This document shows, piece after piece, positions 12,455 through 26,099 of a stretch of DNA of 64,000 bases. The notes below the pieces were generated by a model. It was not told where the DNA came from. It searched no databases and worked only from the letters and a program-made list of their open reading frames with translations. Numbering within the stretch: the stretch's first letter is position 1; every line of letters begins with the position of its first letter. The DNA is from Atherix ibis (taxonomy: Eukaryota; Arthropoda; Insecta; Diptera; Athericidae), in the NCBI GenBank assembly GCA_958298945.1, contig OY282605.1:10741811-10805810 (forward strand), read 5' to 3'. A program made the translations under genes and the position numbers.

Positions 12455-15400
12455 GATTGAAACTTATACTACAAATCAAAGAAGGACTAACACATAAAAT
12501 CAATAAAAAAAAATTAATTACAAATGTAAAAATTACTAAAAAAATTTAATTGAAACAAATATAATTAAAAAAAACGGGTATGTTCCCAAAAAAAAACCTT
12601 ATTTTTAATACACGCCACCTACTATACTTATAAGTATGAGAGACTATGCCATAATAAAAATACGAACGTGATTTTTAATAAGAATTCGTTTAAAATCTCT
12701 ACCAAAGTCTTATTAATTAGCTTAGATTTTTAACAAATATTTTCTTTATTCAAAATGATAATTTTTTTTATCAATTAAGCCAATTAAACTAATTTGTTAA
12801 AAAAATAAAAGTAGAAAAATTACTCTACCATCATTTCTCGTCCGCTCAAAGTAAAAATTTCTAACAAAATAAAGATTTATCAAATATATATTTTTTCTAG
12901 CTATATTAAATTTATCATAATAAATGTATCTAAATTCAGAAAAAAAAACTTTTAAAATATACTAGATTTATTCAACAATAAAAAAAAATTCTTCAATAAT
13001 TTTTTTTTTGTACAAAATTAGAAAAGCAAAAATTCTCCAAAAAAAAATGTTTCTTTTAAGTTAAGTATATGAAAATAGAATAATAATAAAAAAAACTCTA
13101 TTAACATTAATATGCTTTACTAAATATAAAATTTTATTCAAGCTGTTTTCTGACTGCCATAAAAACGTACATAAAATTTTGCACAACTATACCCAAATGC
13201 TATAAAATAAAAATGGCTGAGTGGAAGTTAGAAAAACAAAATTTAGCTACAACCAATTAATCGGATACCTCTCTAAGGTGGAAGAATGTTTCTTTTTTTG
13301 CAAATTACCTAGAACACAAATCTAGAAAAATTACCATAATAGATCATTAATTAGGTAAAAATATTGCTGTTCAAAGCTGGTTAATTATGAAATTTTTTCA
13401 AGATATTCGTCTCTACTTTGATATAAGATAGAAAAAATATCACGTCAACATTGAATAAGAAAATAATTAAAAACTAAAAATATTGGTATCTGCGAATAGA
13501 TAGATAAAATAGATACAGAATTTTTTGTTATTGCTATAACTAAAAAAAAAAAATATTTTCCTGATTTTATCTAAAAATCATTTTCTAATTGGTCCAAATA
13601 AACAAAAAACTGGCCAAATGACCATGTGGTATTTGCATTTTTAGAACAAAGTAAAAAAAACTGAAAATTAGAAAGTTAACTTTTTTATTCTGTTTTGGAG
13701 TTTAAAAATTGATGACAGAACTTTTCGAATTGGATTAAAGCCTTTCATCAGTAAAGGATTGAAAAATGGTTCAGTTAATTTTTTTTTTTTATACAACTTT
13801 CAGTACTGTCCATTACATCTTGTATTTAGCCGATACGCCTTTTGATTGGAACATTTAATATTGAACACTGAACTGAGAACGGTGGGGACCAGCGCATTGG
13901 AAGGACAGACTGGGGGCATTCTTATTAAAATCCGATTGTTATCGACCATAAGATTAATTATCTGATTCATAGAGGACGACAGTAGTAAACGGTTCAATTA
14001 TCTTTGATCTCTGCTCTGGGTTTTCAATTGGGTGCTATTCATATGGGACAACATTAACTTCAACCATCTTCCGGGCACACTCTCTGCCGCAGTGCTGTTG
14101 TGTCTATTATGTTAATAGTAAATCGTTGACTGTTTTTATAGGAAGGCAACATAACCAATAAAATATATATATTGGAGAACATCTATTATTTTGTATAGAG
14201 CATTGTTTGGTCATCGTATTGTAAGCGTATTCGCCCACTTTCGAATGATGCTACAATACATAATCAGTTGCACGTCGAAGCTTCCTCCAGAGAAGCCGCA
14301 TTCAATTTGATTTTGTTCCTGAACGATAAATGAGCTCCAAATAATCAAAAACGATAGAAAATGAATAAATGATGGTTAATGGTAATTTTTCTTCATGAAA
14401 ATTGAATGAATCTCGTTCGATTCCAATCGTTTTCATTTCTGTTCGATTTGATTGTCTCTATGTAGCCGACCAATCCATTTACCATGGCCATTAATGCCTG
14501 CGGCTACGATTCCTATTTAGTTGAGATTAGATCAGATGAGATTCTATCAGATCAGGAATTTTCAAAGATATTTATTTGTAGTTTATCAAAAAGGACTTGT
14601 TAAACGCCGATTCTATAATTCAGCCAGCATTGAAAAAACTCTAACCAGAAAAATAAAACAAGGTAAATTAAGAATTTTTATATTATTTTTTTCTATATCC
14701 CCCCCTACCCTTCTAAATGCACTGAATAACTTAAATATATTATGTTTAACACTTATAAAATATTGTACTAATAAAAATGTCTCTAATCCAATTAATTTCT
14801 CAATGTTTTACGTTCTAAAGTATAAGAAATAATAGTGCAACTTGATAGGCCTCTACACAAAAATTGTGGCCGAATTTTGTTGGCAATACATTCGTAGAGC
14901 TACCAGAAATGGCGTAAATTATTGGGGGCCGCCGATTTTAAATTTGAGTTTAAAACCCTTTTTCCATATGTGATGTCATTTATGAGTAAGCAAATTGATT
15001 TTTTAATATTGCGGATTTTGTTGTTTAATGATAATTATTGTAGTTTTGGTAATTTGCAATAAAACACAGTATTCTATTTTAAAATATTATTTATTATATA
15101 TTATTTATTAGAACACACAGTTTACGTACCCCGCCACTGAATTATTTTCTGGTAAACATTGAACTGTCAGCATCACAATTGTTTACATTTATTGAATGAC
15201 GAACTTTTTACTTTTTAACCAAATTTTTAAACCAAATAAATTATTAAAAGCCATTTAGGCACATCATAAACTACATTTTTGTTAATTTCTCTAGTAAAAA
15301 TGAAGATGTCAACTTACCGAAAGAAAGAAATTCACGTCTTTCTCATTCCGTTGAATTACCAGTCAGCAACCCTTAATAAAACATTTCATTTCCTGAAATA

Positions 15401-16019
15401 AAAAGTTTCTAATAAATATTATCAATAATATAACTATTTATATAAATACTTACTTTTCGGAAAATATTTCAAAAAACATAAAAACTATACTTACACTTCC
15501 ACTTTCCGATAAGTGTCAAAATAACAACTTGAAAAGTGACAAAAAAAAAATACAAGCATTTCGGTATGCTACCGCTTTCATGGAGAATGGCGTTTTCTAA
15601 AACTCTTCGAAAATGTACAAAATTGAGGCGCTTGATATTTATAAAATAAATAATAAACCTAAAATATAATTCTCTTTCATATCAAAAGATTGGAAAAAAT
15701 AAAAATATTGCCTTCCGTTATTGTTTCAAATAAGTGAATAAAAATAAATATAAATTATGTTTTTGCAATTTAATAAATTTCTATTACGAAAACTAGATGC
15801 CAGTGGGTGTCATGTCTACATAGAAAAATCTATACAAAAGTATGCAAGCGTTACGATTTATCGCCGCTTCTGCAATAATTATGCCAGAAAATTACGTATA
15901 CATATACGGAAATCTGACGCAAGGAGCCTATCTAGGTATTCTTTAATCTAAGGTATAATCGACTGCATTTATAAGCTATTTGCCTAAGACTAAATTAACC
16001 GTTCATAATAATATCAATT
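12455..16019. other. AT-rich stretch without a recognised gene
   Basis: Several short frames (13800-13997 minus, 14521-14832 plus, 15757-15951 plus) have no recognisable domain and no exon signals I trust. The patch 13800-14520 is less AT-rich and could be a conserved non-coding or old element sequence, but nothing in it is identified. Confidence 0.35.
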
Positions 16020-16790
16020 CTTCTTTTACCTCTAAAATTGTATTTGTTTGTGAATTGTGCATATCTCGTTATAATAAATTCATTCATTCGTAAATTGTAC
16101 ATAACTCGTAATAAATATTTTATTAGTTTGTGAATTGTGCATTTTTTCATTTTAAAAAATTTCATTAATACGTTAATAGTCCATCTATCGTTATAAAAAC
16201 TTTATTTGCTTGTAAACTGTAAAACTCTCGTTATAAACAATTAATTCGTTTGTCAAATGTGTATAGCTCGTTCGTTACTAGTGCAAATCTCGTTATAAAA
16301 AATTCCATTTGTTTGTGAATTGTACATAACTCATTATAAAAAAATTCCATTCGTTCATAAATTCTGCATATCTCGTTATAAACAAATTATTTGTTCCTAA
16401 ATTGCGTGTTTCTCGTTATAAAAATACCGTTTGTCTGTAAATTGTGTATATCTCGTTATAAAAATTTTATCGTTCATTAATAGTTCCCATTTCGTTATAA
16501 AAACTTTATTCATTCATAAATTGTACATATCTTGTTATAAAAACTTCATTTATTCGCAAATTATATATATCTCGTTATAAAAATTCGATTTGTCCGTTAC
16601 AAGTGCAAATCTCGTTATAAACATTTTATCGGTTCATTAATAGTTCATATCTCGTTATAAAAACTTTATTCATTCATAAATTGTACATCTCTCGTTACAA
16701 AAAATTCATTTGTTCATAAATGGCGACTTTCTCGTTATAAAAATTCTATTTGTTCATTAAATGTGCATTTCTTATTATAAAAAATTCCAT
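16020..16790. repeat. Minisatellite of ~41-bp units (array 1)
   Basis: About 18 diverged units of the form CTCGTTATAAAAATTCCATT + CGTTCGTAAATTGTGCATAT. After the array comes AATAATCCTTTAGCAAGAAA and, further on, AACAGCAATGGACTCATGAC, both also found after array 2 at about 20515. The two arrays therefore come from one duplicated locus. Confidence 0.85.
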
Positions 16791-19700
16791 AATAATCCTT
16801 TAGCAAGAAAACTGTTCACTTCCATCTGTCTAATATACACCCAATAATATTTAAAACAGCAATGGACTCATGACTTTTTTTTAAACTTCAAAATTAATTT
16901 CATAATGTATAATTGAAAGAGAAAATTTCTATAAAAAACCAAAAAAAAAGCGCGCAGAATTTTCCCAAAAACATTTTTCTACAAATGATAGAGAATCTAT
17001 AAATTTTTATTACCTTTTAATGAAATGAGCCATAAAATATTTGCCAAATCTGCAAAATGTTCATATTTGAAGATTTTATCAACTTTAGTATATTTTCTTG
17101 TTGATTTCTTCTATTGGAAAATGCTACAATTGGTTTTTAGGGGAAGAAAAAAGTATGAGCTAAGTTACACTTTAGTGGTGGTGATACGAGTAGCTGCTCT
17201 AATCAATTTCATTTTATTTATACTATAAATGGAAATGAAAATAGCTCCAACAACTTGAAGAGGAATATGCGATGATTTGATCACATCATTTCCGAGACAT
17301 TTCACTTCCTCTTTTCTTCTCACATTAGATAATAATCAGTCAAGTATGTTTTTTTACTGAAATTAAGGAAAATTGTTACCGCCACTCAGTCAACATGAAT
17401 TCGAAGTACCTGACTACATGTAAGAAAATGCCATAAGAATAGGGTAACCAAAGTTTCATGTACAAACTAAATGTACTTATATTTTTTTACATTTTTTTTT
17501 GGCACAGAAGAATACAAGGAGTCTTTGAAAAATTTTCATAGAGAAATATTTAAAAAAAAAAAAATTGAAGTACTACTGGCTGCGGATGATAGTATGAAAA
17601 GATTTACTGCAAAATGTGGATTGCTTGGATCCATGAGGGAGGAGAGGCGGGTTGAAACTACCTGAAGGAATCTACTCAAAGAAAGGACGAACCATATTGA
17701 GTAAATCGATAAATTACGAGTTATTCGATACATCCGCAAAAACATGTTTTGTTTAAGTGAACTGAAAGAGCAAAAGCTCGCAAAACGGATGTGAATGGTG
17801 GTGAATTGACAATTGCCAGAATAGAAAGTACCTCACATTACCGTCATGTATATTGTGGATCAGTGGAAATATATTCGTTTCTATTTGCCACCCATATTGG
17901 GGCATTGTCTTCATACTCAATATTTTAGCGATAGTTTTTATCCTAATCCCCAAACGTGGGTACTTACAGTTGCTTGGTGTTGTTATAGTCACATTTTCAG
18001 ACCGATACATTTCACCCGTCAACCACTCATGCTCTTTTGATAAAAGCACATAATCTATTCGCCACAATAGCTATTCATAAATACCAACCAATACCATGTT
18101 CAGAATACAACCACATATACTTTTAGATATACAATATTATATATAAAGTATAGGACTTTGTGTGGCATGAAAGTCGACCCCCATGGGGATTTTCTTCGTA
18201 ATGTCGACGTTAATAAAAAAATAAAAATAAAAAGAACAAATAATAAATAAATAAATAGAGAAGAGTAGTCCTTCGTGAACATTGGCGTGAATTATCAAAG
18301 TGATACAAAAAAAAAATGCGGTGTGACAAATAAAACACCATCAAAAAGAAATGCAAGCAAAAAAAAATTGGCAAAAAAAAAAAACATTTACGAAAAAGGT
18401 ACAAAAAAATTATTTTCACATGCCCACAGGTGCGAGAATCACAAAATTCTATATTCATTGATGCACGCTGGAATTGGAATAAATAAACACACACAAATGC
18501 ATATATCCTCTGAATCTATATAAGAGTTTTTTTATTTGTGTGGGTTTTTTTTTCTTCTTCTAAGTTATTTTTGGCACCCACAAAATAATAGGTGGAAATT
18601 TGATATAAATTGCTTGATGGAGAACCATTTGAGAATACGTGTACTCGAATTCGATGCTACCGTGCAAAGTTGGCGTTAACGACGATGACCTGAATTCCAT
18701 TGGTAACATGATACGTTGAGAGAGTATTCTTTATTCGAAACAATTTTTATAGAATTGTGATCGATTGTCTGCCCTGTATTTGGTCTTGTAACAAATATTT
18801 ACTGTGACATTCAATTTTCTTTCAAACCTTCTTTTTAAGGTTTTCTTTTTTTCCTTTTTTTTTTAATGTCAAAAGTCATACCAAAGTTCAAGGTGGTTAA
18901 ACTGAAGGTGACAAAAATTAAAATATCCTTATACGTTTAATTACAATTTCATTTTTTAGATTTATTTATGGTATTTACTTTCTTAAAAAAATTTCAAAAA
19001 AAAATACTTCTCTTTTATTCGAAATTGTTATTGGAATAAATTGTCTGCATTTGATAAGAAATGGCATAAAGAATTTGTGAATATTTCAAGATATTCTAAT
19101 TGCTTATTAAATTATATTGAATATAAATATGTTTAGAAACTCTGGACAGCAGCCAGATAAATGCTGATGTATCAAATCTCCTGCATAATACTGCTGGAAC
19201 CTATAAGAGTTGACTCCTTTGGAAAATATTTATTTAACGCACAATGGATAACCAAAATAATTAACATATCGAGAAAATATACATAGACATATTAACTCAA
19301 CTCTCTCTTTCAAGTTTAATCTATAATACAATACCTACTAAAGTAAAAAACACGAGGATATTTTAAAAGTACTCAAACACACATCCAAAAGAAACCCTGA
19401 TTCTGATTTCTGTTATTTAAAAAAGTATCCCTTACAAATCATCCTTTTCTTCCTATTTGAAGTTCCACCATTAAAAAAATTTCGCAAAATTCCAATAAAC
19501 CCAAAATCCCTTCTATCTCTTATATACCAGTAAGTCTTCTTCCTATTTAACAAAAAAAATCCTTAAATTGGATTTATTCTTTTATTGAAACTGAGGATGT
19601 AATTCTTTAGCGTTTGTTCGGATCTATTCAGATAACTGAAAATATGGAGCATTCTGATAATAATTCTATTACCGCAGGTGTTGCTCAGGATAGTACCTAG

Positions 19701-19867
19701 AACAAATTATGCCACTACTATTTTATAAAACCACAACAACACCTTCAGTGCCTGCATCTAATGGTAAAGTATAAGGGTTAACGCAGAAAAAATGTGCTCG
19801 CATTACTTTTATAATTAGTTTTCTACCAAGCATTACAATTCCCAAAAAATGCAAACCTTACAATTCC
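16791..19867. other. Region between the paired minisatellites, no recognised gene
   Basis: Apart from the weak metalloprotease-like stretch at 17518-17664, I see no supported gene. Open frames on both strands at 17750-18070 overlap each other, have no recognised motif, and are probably chance. Confidence 0.35.
17518..17664 (+). CDS. Weak candidate exon resembling the start of an ADAMTS-type metalloprotease domain
   Basis: After an acceptor-like T run ending GGCACAG at 17517, one frame reads EYKESLKNFHREIF, a run of Lys, then IEVLLAADDSMKRFTAK. Its pattern (hydrophobic-E-hydrophobic, xAD, xxM, xxF) is like the first strand of reprolysin/ADAMTS catalytic domains (VEVLVVADxxMVxFHG). The frame ends at TGA 17665 without a good donor, and the poly-Lys run comes from a 13-base A tract. 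No other metalloprotease exon is visible. It may be a decayed exon or a coincidence. Confidence 0.18.
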
Positions 19868-20500
19868 GAAATCTTGTAGTGAATTGTGTATCTCTCATTA
19901 TAAAAAATCCCCTTTGTTTGTGAATTATGCATATCTCGTTATAAAAAATTTATACGTTCGTAAATTATACATCTCTCGTTATAAAAAATTCCATTCGCTC
20001 GTAAATTTTACATAACTCGTTATAAAAAATTCATTCGTTCGTAAATTGCGCCTTCCTCGTTATAAGAAATTCCATTCGTTCGTTACTAGTGCAAATATCG
20101 TTATAAACAATTTTATTCGTTCATTAATAGTTCATATCTCGTTATAAAAAGTTCATTTGTTCATAAATTGTACATATCTCGTAATAAAAACTTCATTTAT
20201 TCGTAAATTGTAAGTAACTCATTATAAAAATTCCATTCGTTCGTTACTAGTGCAAATATCATCGAAACAATTTTATTCGTTCATTAATAGTTCATATCTC
20301 ATTATAAAAATTTTATTCGTTCATAAATAGTTCATACCTCGTTATAAAAACTTCATTTATGCGTAAATTGTTAATAACTCGTTATAAAAATTCCGTTTGT
20401 TCGTTACTAGTACAAATCTTGTTATAAAAATTCTATTCGTTCATTAATAGTGCATCTCTCATTATAAAAAATCCATTCGTCTAACAAGAAATTCCATTCG
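19868..20500. repeat. Minisatellite of ~41-bp units (array 2)
   Basis: About 15 units of the same repeat as array 1 (TCGTTATAAAA ... CGTTCGTTACTAGTGCAAAT variants). It is followed by TAATCCTTTAGCAAGAAAAC and a shortened version of the array 1 flank. Subtypes with 'TTACTAGTGCAAAT' and 'TTAATAGTTCATAT' alternate in both arrays, pointing to higher-order units before duplication. Confidence 0.85.
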
Positions 20501-23500
20501 CATCTATCCTACCATTATAATCCTTTAGCAAGAAAACTGTTTACAACAGCAATGGAATCATGACTTTTTTTAAACTTATAAATAAATTTTTTTTTTTTTA
20601 TTATTGTGAGAAATTTTTCCTAAAAAAAAATCGTTTGAATTCTCTTCTAAATCAATGTTTTCTTTTAATTATAAATTTATTAAAATTGATATAATTTCTT
20701 TGAATAATAAAAATCCGAAAATCTACCATAAACAATATTATTTATTACAATATTAAATAGTATAATATAAAATTTACTAAATAATTACTGAAAATCATCT
20801 AATTTCCATAATCGATCGATATATTTTCAAATGTCAAAAAGTTAATACTTTGCCATGAATTTTCGACTATAAAATTACAAAACCAAAAGCAAAAAATAAA
20901 ATTCATTTCAGCAACATTTCTGAATTTTACCTTCAGACTTATTAAAATGTATAGAAATGACAAAAATATACATATATAAATTGTTAAAATATTCAAAAAC
21001 TCATGAATTAATGTTCGTACTGAACAACTTTTTCCTTAGTTAAATAGAAGTATTTGACAAAAAGCACAAGCTTAAGGGAATAAAACGTTCAACCTGAAAA
21101 TATTCATACAATTATGTGTATTCAATGATTATATGCGTAGACACACCTTTCACTATGGGAATTCTTCTATTTAATCGATTTTGAATTTTTGTTTAAAAGA
21201 AAACCACCCCCTGCAACTTCTCCTCATTGAATTTTGATATTAGTGTGAAATTTGTGACATTGTATTTGGAAAATAAAACGTCAATTATGAAAAAGGATAT
21301 TAACTATTGTATTACCTTTCAATATTTTATTATCATTTTACATATGATCTAATTGATTTTAAAAATTATCAATCCAATAAATATCAATTGTTAACTGAAA
21401 ACTTACAATTTTTATTATTTTCAGATACGTTTCCTCTTTGAAAAAAAAAATGCACACTAAATTTTAAGCATCAATGAACATTAATTGCATTTAGGGGTTG
21501 AATAAATGCTTTCTTAAAAATTACTACACTTTAATGGTTATTGCCATTAATAAAAATGAACATAAACTATTCGAGTTCGATGCACTTTTATAACAAAGAA
21601 TTCTTTTTTATGAAAATTTCAAATTTTCTTATTATTATTAGGTTTTTTTCTGAATTGAAATTGGGGATGGCAAACAAAAAGGAAAGGGTTAAAAGAAACC
21701 GTCTAATATGGTAAAATGTAATTACAAGTGACAATGTCACCATAAATAACTCTTTATGAGTTGGGGGGGGGGAGGTGGGAGTTGCCATCTCTCTAAGGTA
21801 ATTTCATTCGGATATAATATGTTCTTGTGTGCTCAGGTGTACTTCCCCTATTATTTACAGTGTTATTTTTACCCCTTGGCCAAATGGCCCTTATCCAATG
21901 TGTTCAATATTGTTTCTGTGTTTTGACTGAGTTCTTTTCTTCTTCTTCACAATTCATGTCTGTTTCTTTTTTCCTGTTCGTCTTCATTTATACCAACTAC
22001 ACGTATATACGTGATGGTAGTCAATAAACTCATAAATCAATATAACACTCGCGCAGGCATGTATGCTTTATTTTTTATTTTTTTTTTTTGCTTTTTTTGG
22101 AGAAAGAAAATCCAATAGTAAACAATTTATCAAAAGAAGATCGATTTGGCTGAGTGTACATATATACTTTTCGACCGAACATAAATACCAAAACCAAAAA
22201 CCAAAATTGAGGATAAAATAATGGTCGTAAAATTTTCATAAACAATGTTGTACTCCAACATGTCTATTCGAGGTGATAGTAAGACGACGCTTCAACTTCT
22301 TCTTCTATCATTTCACGATTTAATTTTTTTTTCCCTCGACATCAGTTTTATTTATGATTTTCGCACCCTCAATCAACCCCCTCCAAAAAAAAAAAAAATG
22401 AAAAGAACAGACACGAACCTTGACGTATTTGGTATCTTAATTCCTTTCGGAGTCTAGAGCAATAATATTTCCATATTCAATAGGCCAATTCATTCGTACA
22501 CTTACACTTCTATTTACTGCACTACTGATATTAAGTACTTCAATGCCAAAAAAAAAGCAGGTGAAATATTTCTCACAAGAAATTTTACATCTCCAATTTT
22601 CCAACAACAACTCTATATGCCATCAAAGAAAAATGGCTCTTCGGAAAAACAAGAGTTGGAAAATATATAAATTGAATACCGTCTCTAGGCACGCACAATT
22701 GACTTATTCGACTACTGTTCAAATAAAATTGCATGCACTATATAAGGATTAAGGACTTTTGTACTATACTATATAAAATCAAATAGCGAACTCGTAATCG
22801 TGCCTAAACATCGTTTCTCATCGAGACTCTTCCATTAATCTAAATGCAGACAAAAATGGTACGCAGATATTTAGTTTATGACTACAACCCCAAACCAACT
22901 GCAAATGTTTACATTTACTAATATATGCCCTTTTCAACTATTCACAATAATATACGAGTGAGTATATTTTTCTAATTAATATTTTATTGTTTTTTTTTGC
23001 TTCTTCACTTTTTGGTAATATATTTTTGTTTTTTTTTCTATATGCGAAAAATGGTAAATAAATAATTTTGTTTAGTCGGAAAATGCCAACAGACAAGCAA
23101 ACAAGCTTTATGTTAAAACAGAAAAACTGTGTCCTTCTGTATTAAATTGTACTCTAGGCCCATATTATCTATGAACCGTATTCCTATTACAGCCAACCAC
23201 CATACTTGCATCTATATAATAAAATAGTTCAGGTAGTTTATGGCCTACAAATATACTCGGAGTACTCTGAGATTTCACTTACTAAGGCAGAACATACCAC
23301 ATCCGTTCACCACTGCCCTTAAGACTGGGAGTCAACCATACAAAATATTTATATGAACTCTAAATGGAAGGATAAAAAGGATAATATTATAACGATTTTC
23401 ATTTGAGTAAGTGGTCAAATGGGTGTACTTGAACATATGAAAAAGACCTAAACTGGCCAGTCGAGTATACTTAAAGTTCTTCATTGTGTCTGTATGGATT

Positions 23501-24061
23501 TTGTCCGACGATAAAAATCATTACTACCTAACATAAACTGCTTCTCCTACACTTACGCTAAACTAGTATTGTGCGTAAAGTTTTTCCTATACTCTTATAC
23601 ACCAGACAAATATTGTACTTAACTTTTTTTTTTTTTTTTTATAAACCCAAAAGCATATGTCATGTCATGGGTTATATTGAAACCACCTATCATCCTTATC
23701 CTTAAATATGAATTAAATATAATATTGTAATTACCAAAACCCCTATTGGAATGTTTATATGGAAATAAAAACTATGATAAGAATATGTCTAGCCAGAAAT
23801 TCATAAATGTTGTGGAACAATACATGATTAGATATATTTTACCTTTAATAAAAGTTGCGTTTTTTAAACTAATTTTTTTTTTATAATCAAAATGAAAATT
23901 TTTATTTTATTCAATTTTTAAGTTTATTTACCCAATTTTAGATGTTTTTTACTGTGAGTACATTTTTTCTAAAGTTAAAATTTAATTTGAGTTTTACTTA
24001 AAAAAAAACTAGAATTTTTTTTAATAAATACAAAGATGGAAAAAAACTGTTTTAAAAAAAA
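20501..24061. other. AT-rich stretch without a recognised gene
   Basis: T-rich frames (21827-22027, 22245-22457, 22543-22752) have no recognised domain. A G run at about 21764-21771 and many A/T runs are present. Nothing is supported. Confidence 0.35.
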
Positions 24062-25300
24062 AAAAATTTTTTATTTTTCAACATAATCTTCTTTTAGCTC
24101 TATACACTTTTCCAACCGTTTTTCCAAAAATTTTATCCCGTCCAAAAAATAGCATTTCGAAAGTTCTGCAAAATACTCATCCGTTTGAGCAATGACGTCC
24201 TCGTTGGAAGTGAACCGTCGTCCGCCAAGCCATTTTTTCAGATTGGGGAAAATAAAATAGTCACTCGGGGCCATGCTGCAACAATTCCATTCTCAATTCC
24301 ACAATTTTGGCCATGGAAACAGCGCAGGTGTGCACACACGCATTGTCATGATGCAAGAGGATTTTTTTTCTTCTTCAGATGGGGGCGTTTCTCTTTGATT
24401 TCCTCGCTCAACGCAATGGTTGCATTCATATTGCAATGAATAACGACGCATAATACGCTCCTGTTATTGCTTTTCCTTTTTCCAAGTAGTCGATAAAAAT
24501 GATGCCCTGCGAATCCCAAAAGACCGTGGCCATCACCTTGCCGGCCGATGGCACAGTTTTTGCCTTCTTCGGAGCCCGTTCGCCCTTGAAAATCCACTGT
24601 GATGACTGTCTCTTCGTTTCTGGAGTGTAGTAGTATATTCAGGTTTCGTCCACAGTGACATATCGACGAAGTAATTCGGCAGGATTGCGATGAAAGAGTG
24701 CCAACATAGCCTCAGAGTCCACTACACGATTGCGCTTATTCTCCTCTGAGAGCAAACGCGGCACCCATCTTGCCGAAATTTTTTTCACAGACAATTTTTC
24801 ATGCAAAATTGAAGCGACTGTACCTTGTGATATGCCCGTGGCCTCAACTAATTCGCGCACTTTAATTCGCCGATCGTTCAAAATCAGATCGTGGATTTTG
24901 TCGATGATTTCAGGAGTAGACACCTCAACTGGGCGTCCTGAACGATGTTAATCTTTTGTGGATGAACGGCCACGTTTAAATTCATTCACCCAATTGTAAA
25001 CCATCGCAAACACAGGTGCAGATGTGCCATGAACTGCATCCAACTCGGCTTTGATTTCCTTCGGGCTTAACCCTTTCAAATGGAGATGTTTGATGACAGC
25101 CCTAAACTCGCTTTTTTCCATTGTTATGCACAAATAAATGTCGTAAACTTTAATCAACGATAGAAATTGACCTACGCTATGAATCGAGCTGAAATTTTAA
25201 CAGCTTTCCTGTTGATAATGCTACTTACAAACAAAAAATCTTTACCGACACTACGAGCGCAATTTCTTGGATTTTCTAAGGACTTATTTAACAACCCTCG
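24062..25300 (-). mobile_element. Irritans-like mariner, defective copy 1
   Basis: The minus strand carries a DD34D mariner transposase: paired helix-turn-helix N-terminus (EKSEFRAVIKHLHLKG, WVNEFKRGRSS, ILNDRRIKVRELVEATGI), WVPRLL linker, first Asp in VTVDET, second in HHDNA, third in PSDYF. Lesions: a stop right after GRSSTKD (25157-24951 frame), the Trp codon after VTVDET changed to a stop, and a 20-base deletion (relative to the copy at 40466) removing YSPDLA before the third Asp, which shifts the frame. The right terminal repeat is decayed (TTAACAACCCTCG) but followed by TA. The left terminal repeat is lost in an A/T run. The C-terminus (DYVEK) is longer than in copy 2. Confidence 0.9.
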
Positions 25301-25566
25301 TATATTCAATATTTAATGCTTTTTGGCATAAGTTACGTGACAAGGAGGTTGTTGATTATTATTTTAAATAAAAGTTTATCCAATTTATACTTTTGAAAGA
25401 AAATATAAAAAATATATATTTTAAATTTAGATATTATAAAAAATTATATTTTATAATATTAAATAGATCTTTTCATTATACACAAAATATAGGGTGTTTC
25501 AAAGTTCGTACAAAAAGTAATTTTGATAGAATTGTTTCTCGGGCTGTATATCTTACAATTAAGGTA

Positions 25567-26099
25567 CAGGGTGGACCATTTAAAAGTTCCATTTTAAAAA
25601 GTAAATAAAAAAAAACTAGTGCATATTTTTTCAAATGTCCAGTTTTTTTAGAAAGATTGAATCTTGAAATTTAAGAAAAACTGGGAAATATTGAAAACTT
25701 TCGAAAACCGAATAATCAGTCGAAATTCTGATATCAATTGGCCACCTCGGAGCTGTGATTTGAGCTCGTTGGATTATTTTCTGTAGGGAGCCGTTAAGGA
25801 TAAACGTTACGCAAACCATCCAGAGACAATTGAGATCTTGGAACACGAAATCAAAGTTGCCATTGAAAAGATATACGCCCAGACAATCGAAAATGTACTC
25901 AAAAATTGGGTGGAGCGAATGGGGTACTGTAAGGCCAGCCTCGGCAATCATTGAAATAATGTTGTGTTTTATGCTTAAATTTCAAGGTTCAATCTTTCTA
26001 ATAAAATGGGAAATTTGAAAAAATATGCACTAGTTTTTGTTTTATTAACTTTTTAAAATGCAACTTTTAAATTTGCACCACATTTATGGTCCACCCTAC
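25567..26099 (+). mobile_element. Short element with ~110-bp terminal inverted repeats carrying a transposase C-terminus
   Basis: The left end CAGGGTGGACCATTTAAAAG is mirrored by ...TTTATGGTCCACCCTA at the right, and the inverted arms extend inward (ACTAGTGCATATTTTTTCAA, GAAAGATTGAATC). Between the arms the + strand reads NWPPRSCDLSSLDYFL, a stop, then KDKRYANHPETIEILEHE and ENVLKNWVERM...GNH: the third-Asp and C-terminal part of a rosa-like transposase. The N-terminal half is absent, so this is a deletion derivative. The third-Asp motif itself is well kept. Confidence 0.75.

Noticed and set aside
17753..18067. 104-codon minus-strand frame overlapping two plus-strand frames
   Set aside because: No recognised motif, no exon signals, and both strands open; probably chance.
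18210..18523. 82- and 94-codon frames on opposite strands
   Set aside because: Lys- and Phe-rich translations of A/T runs.
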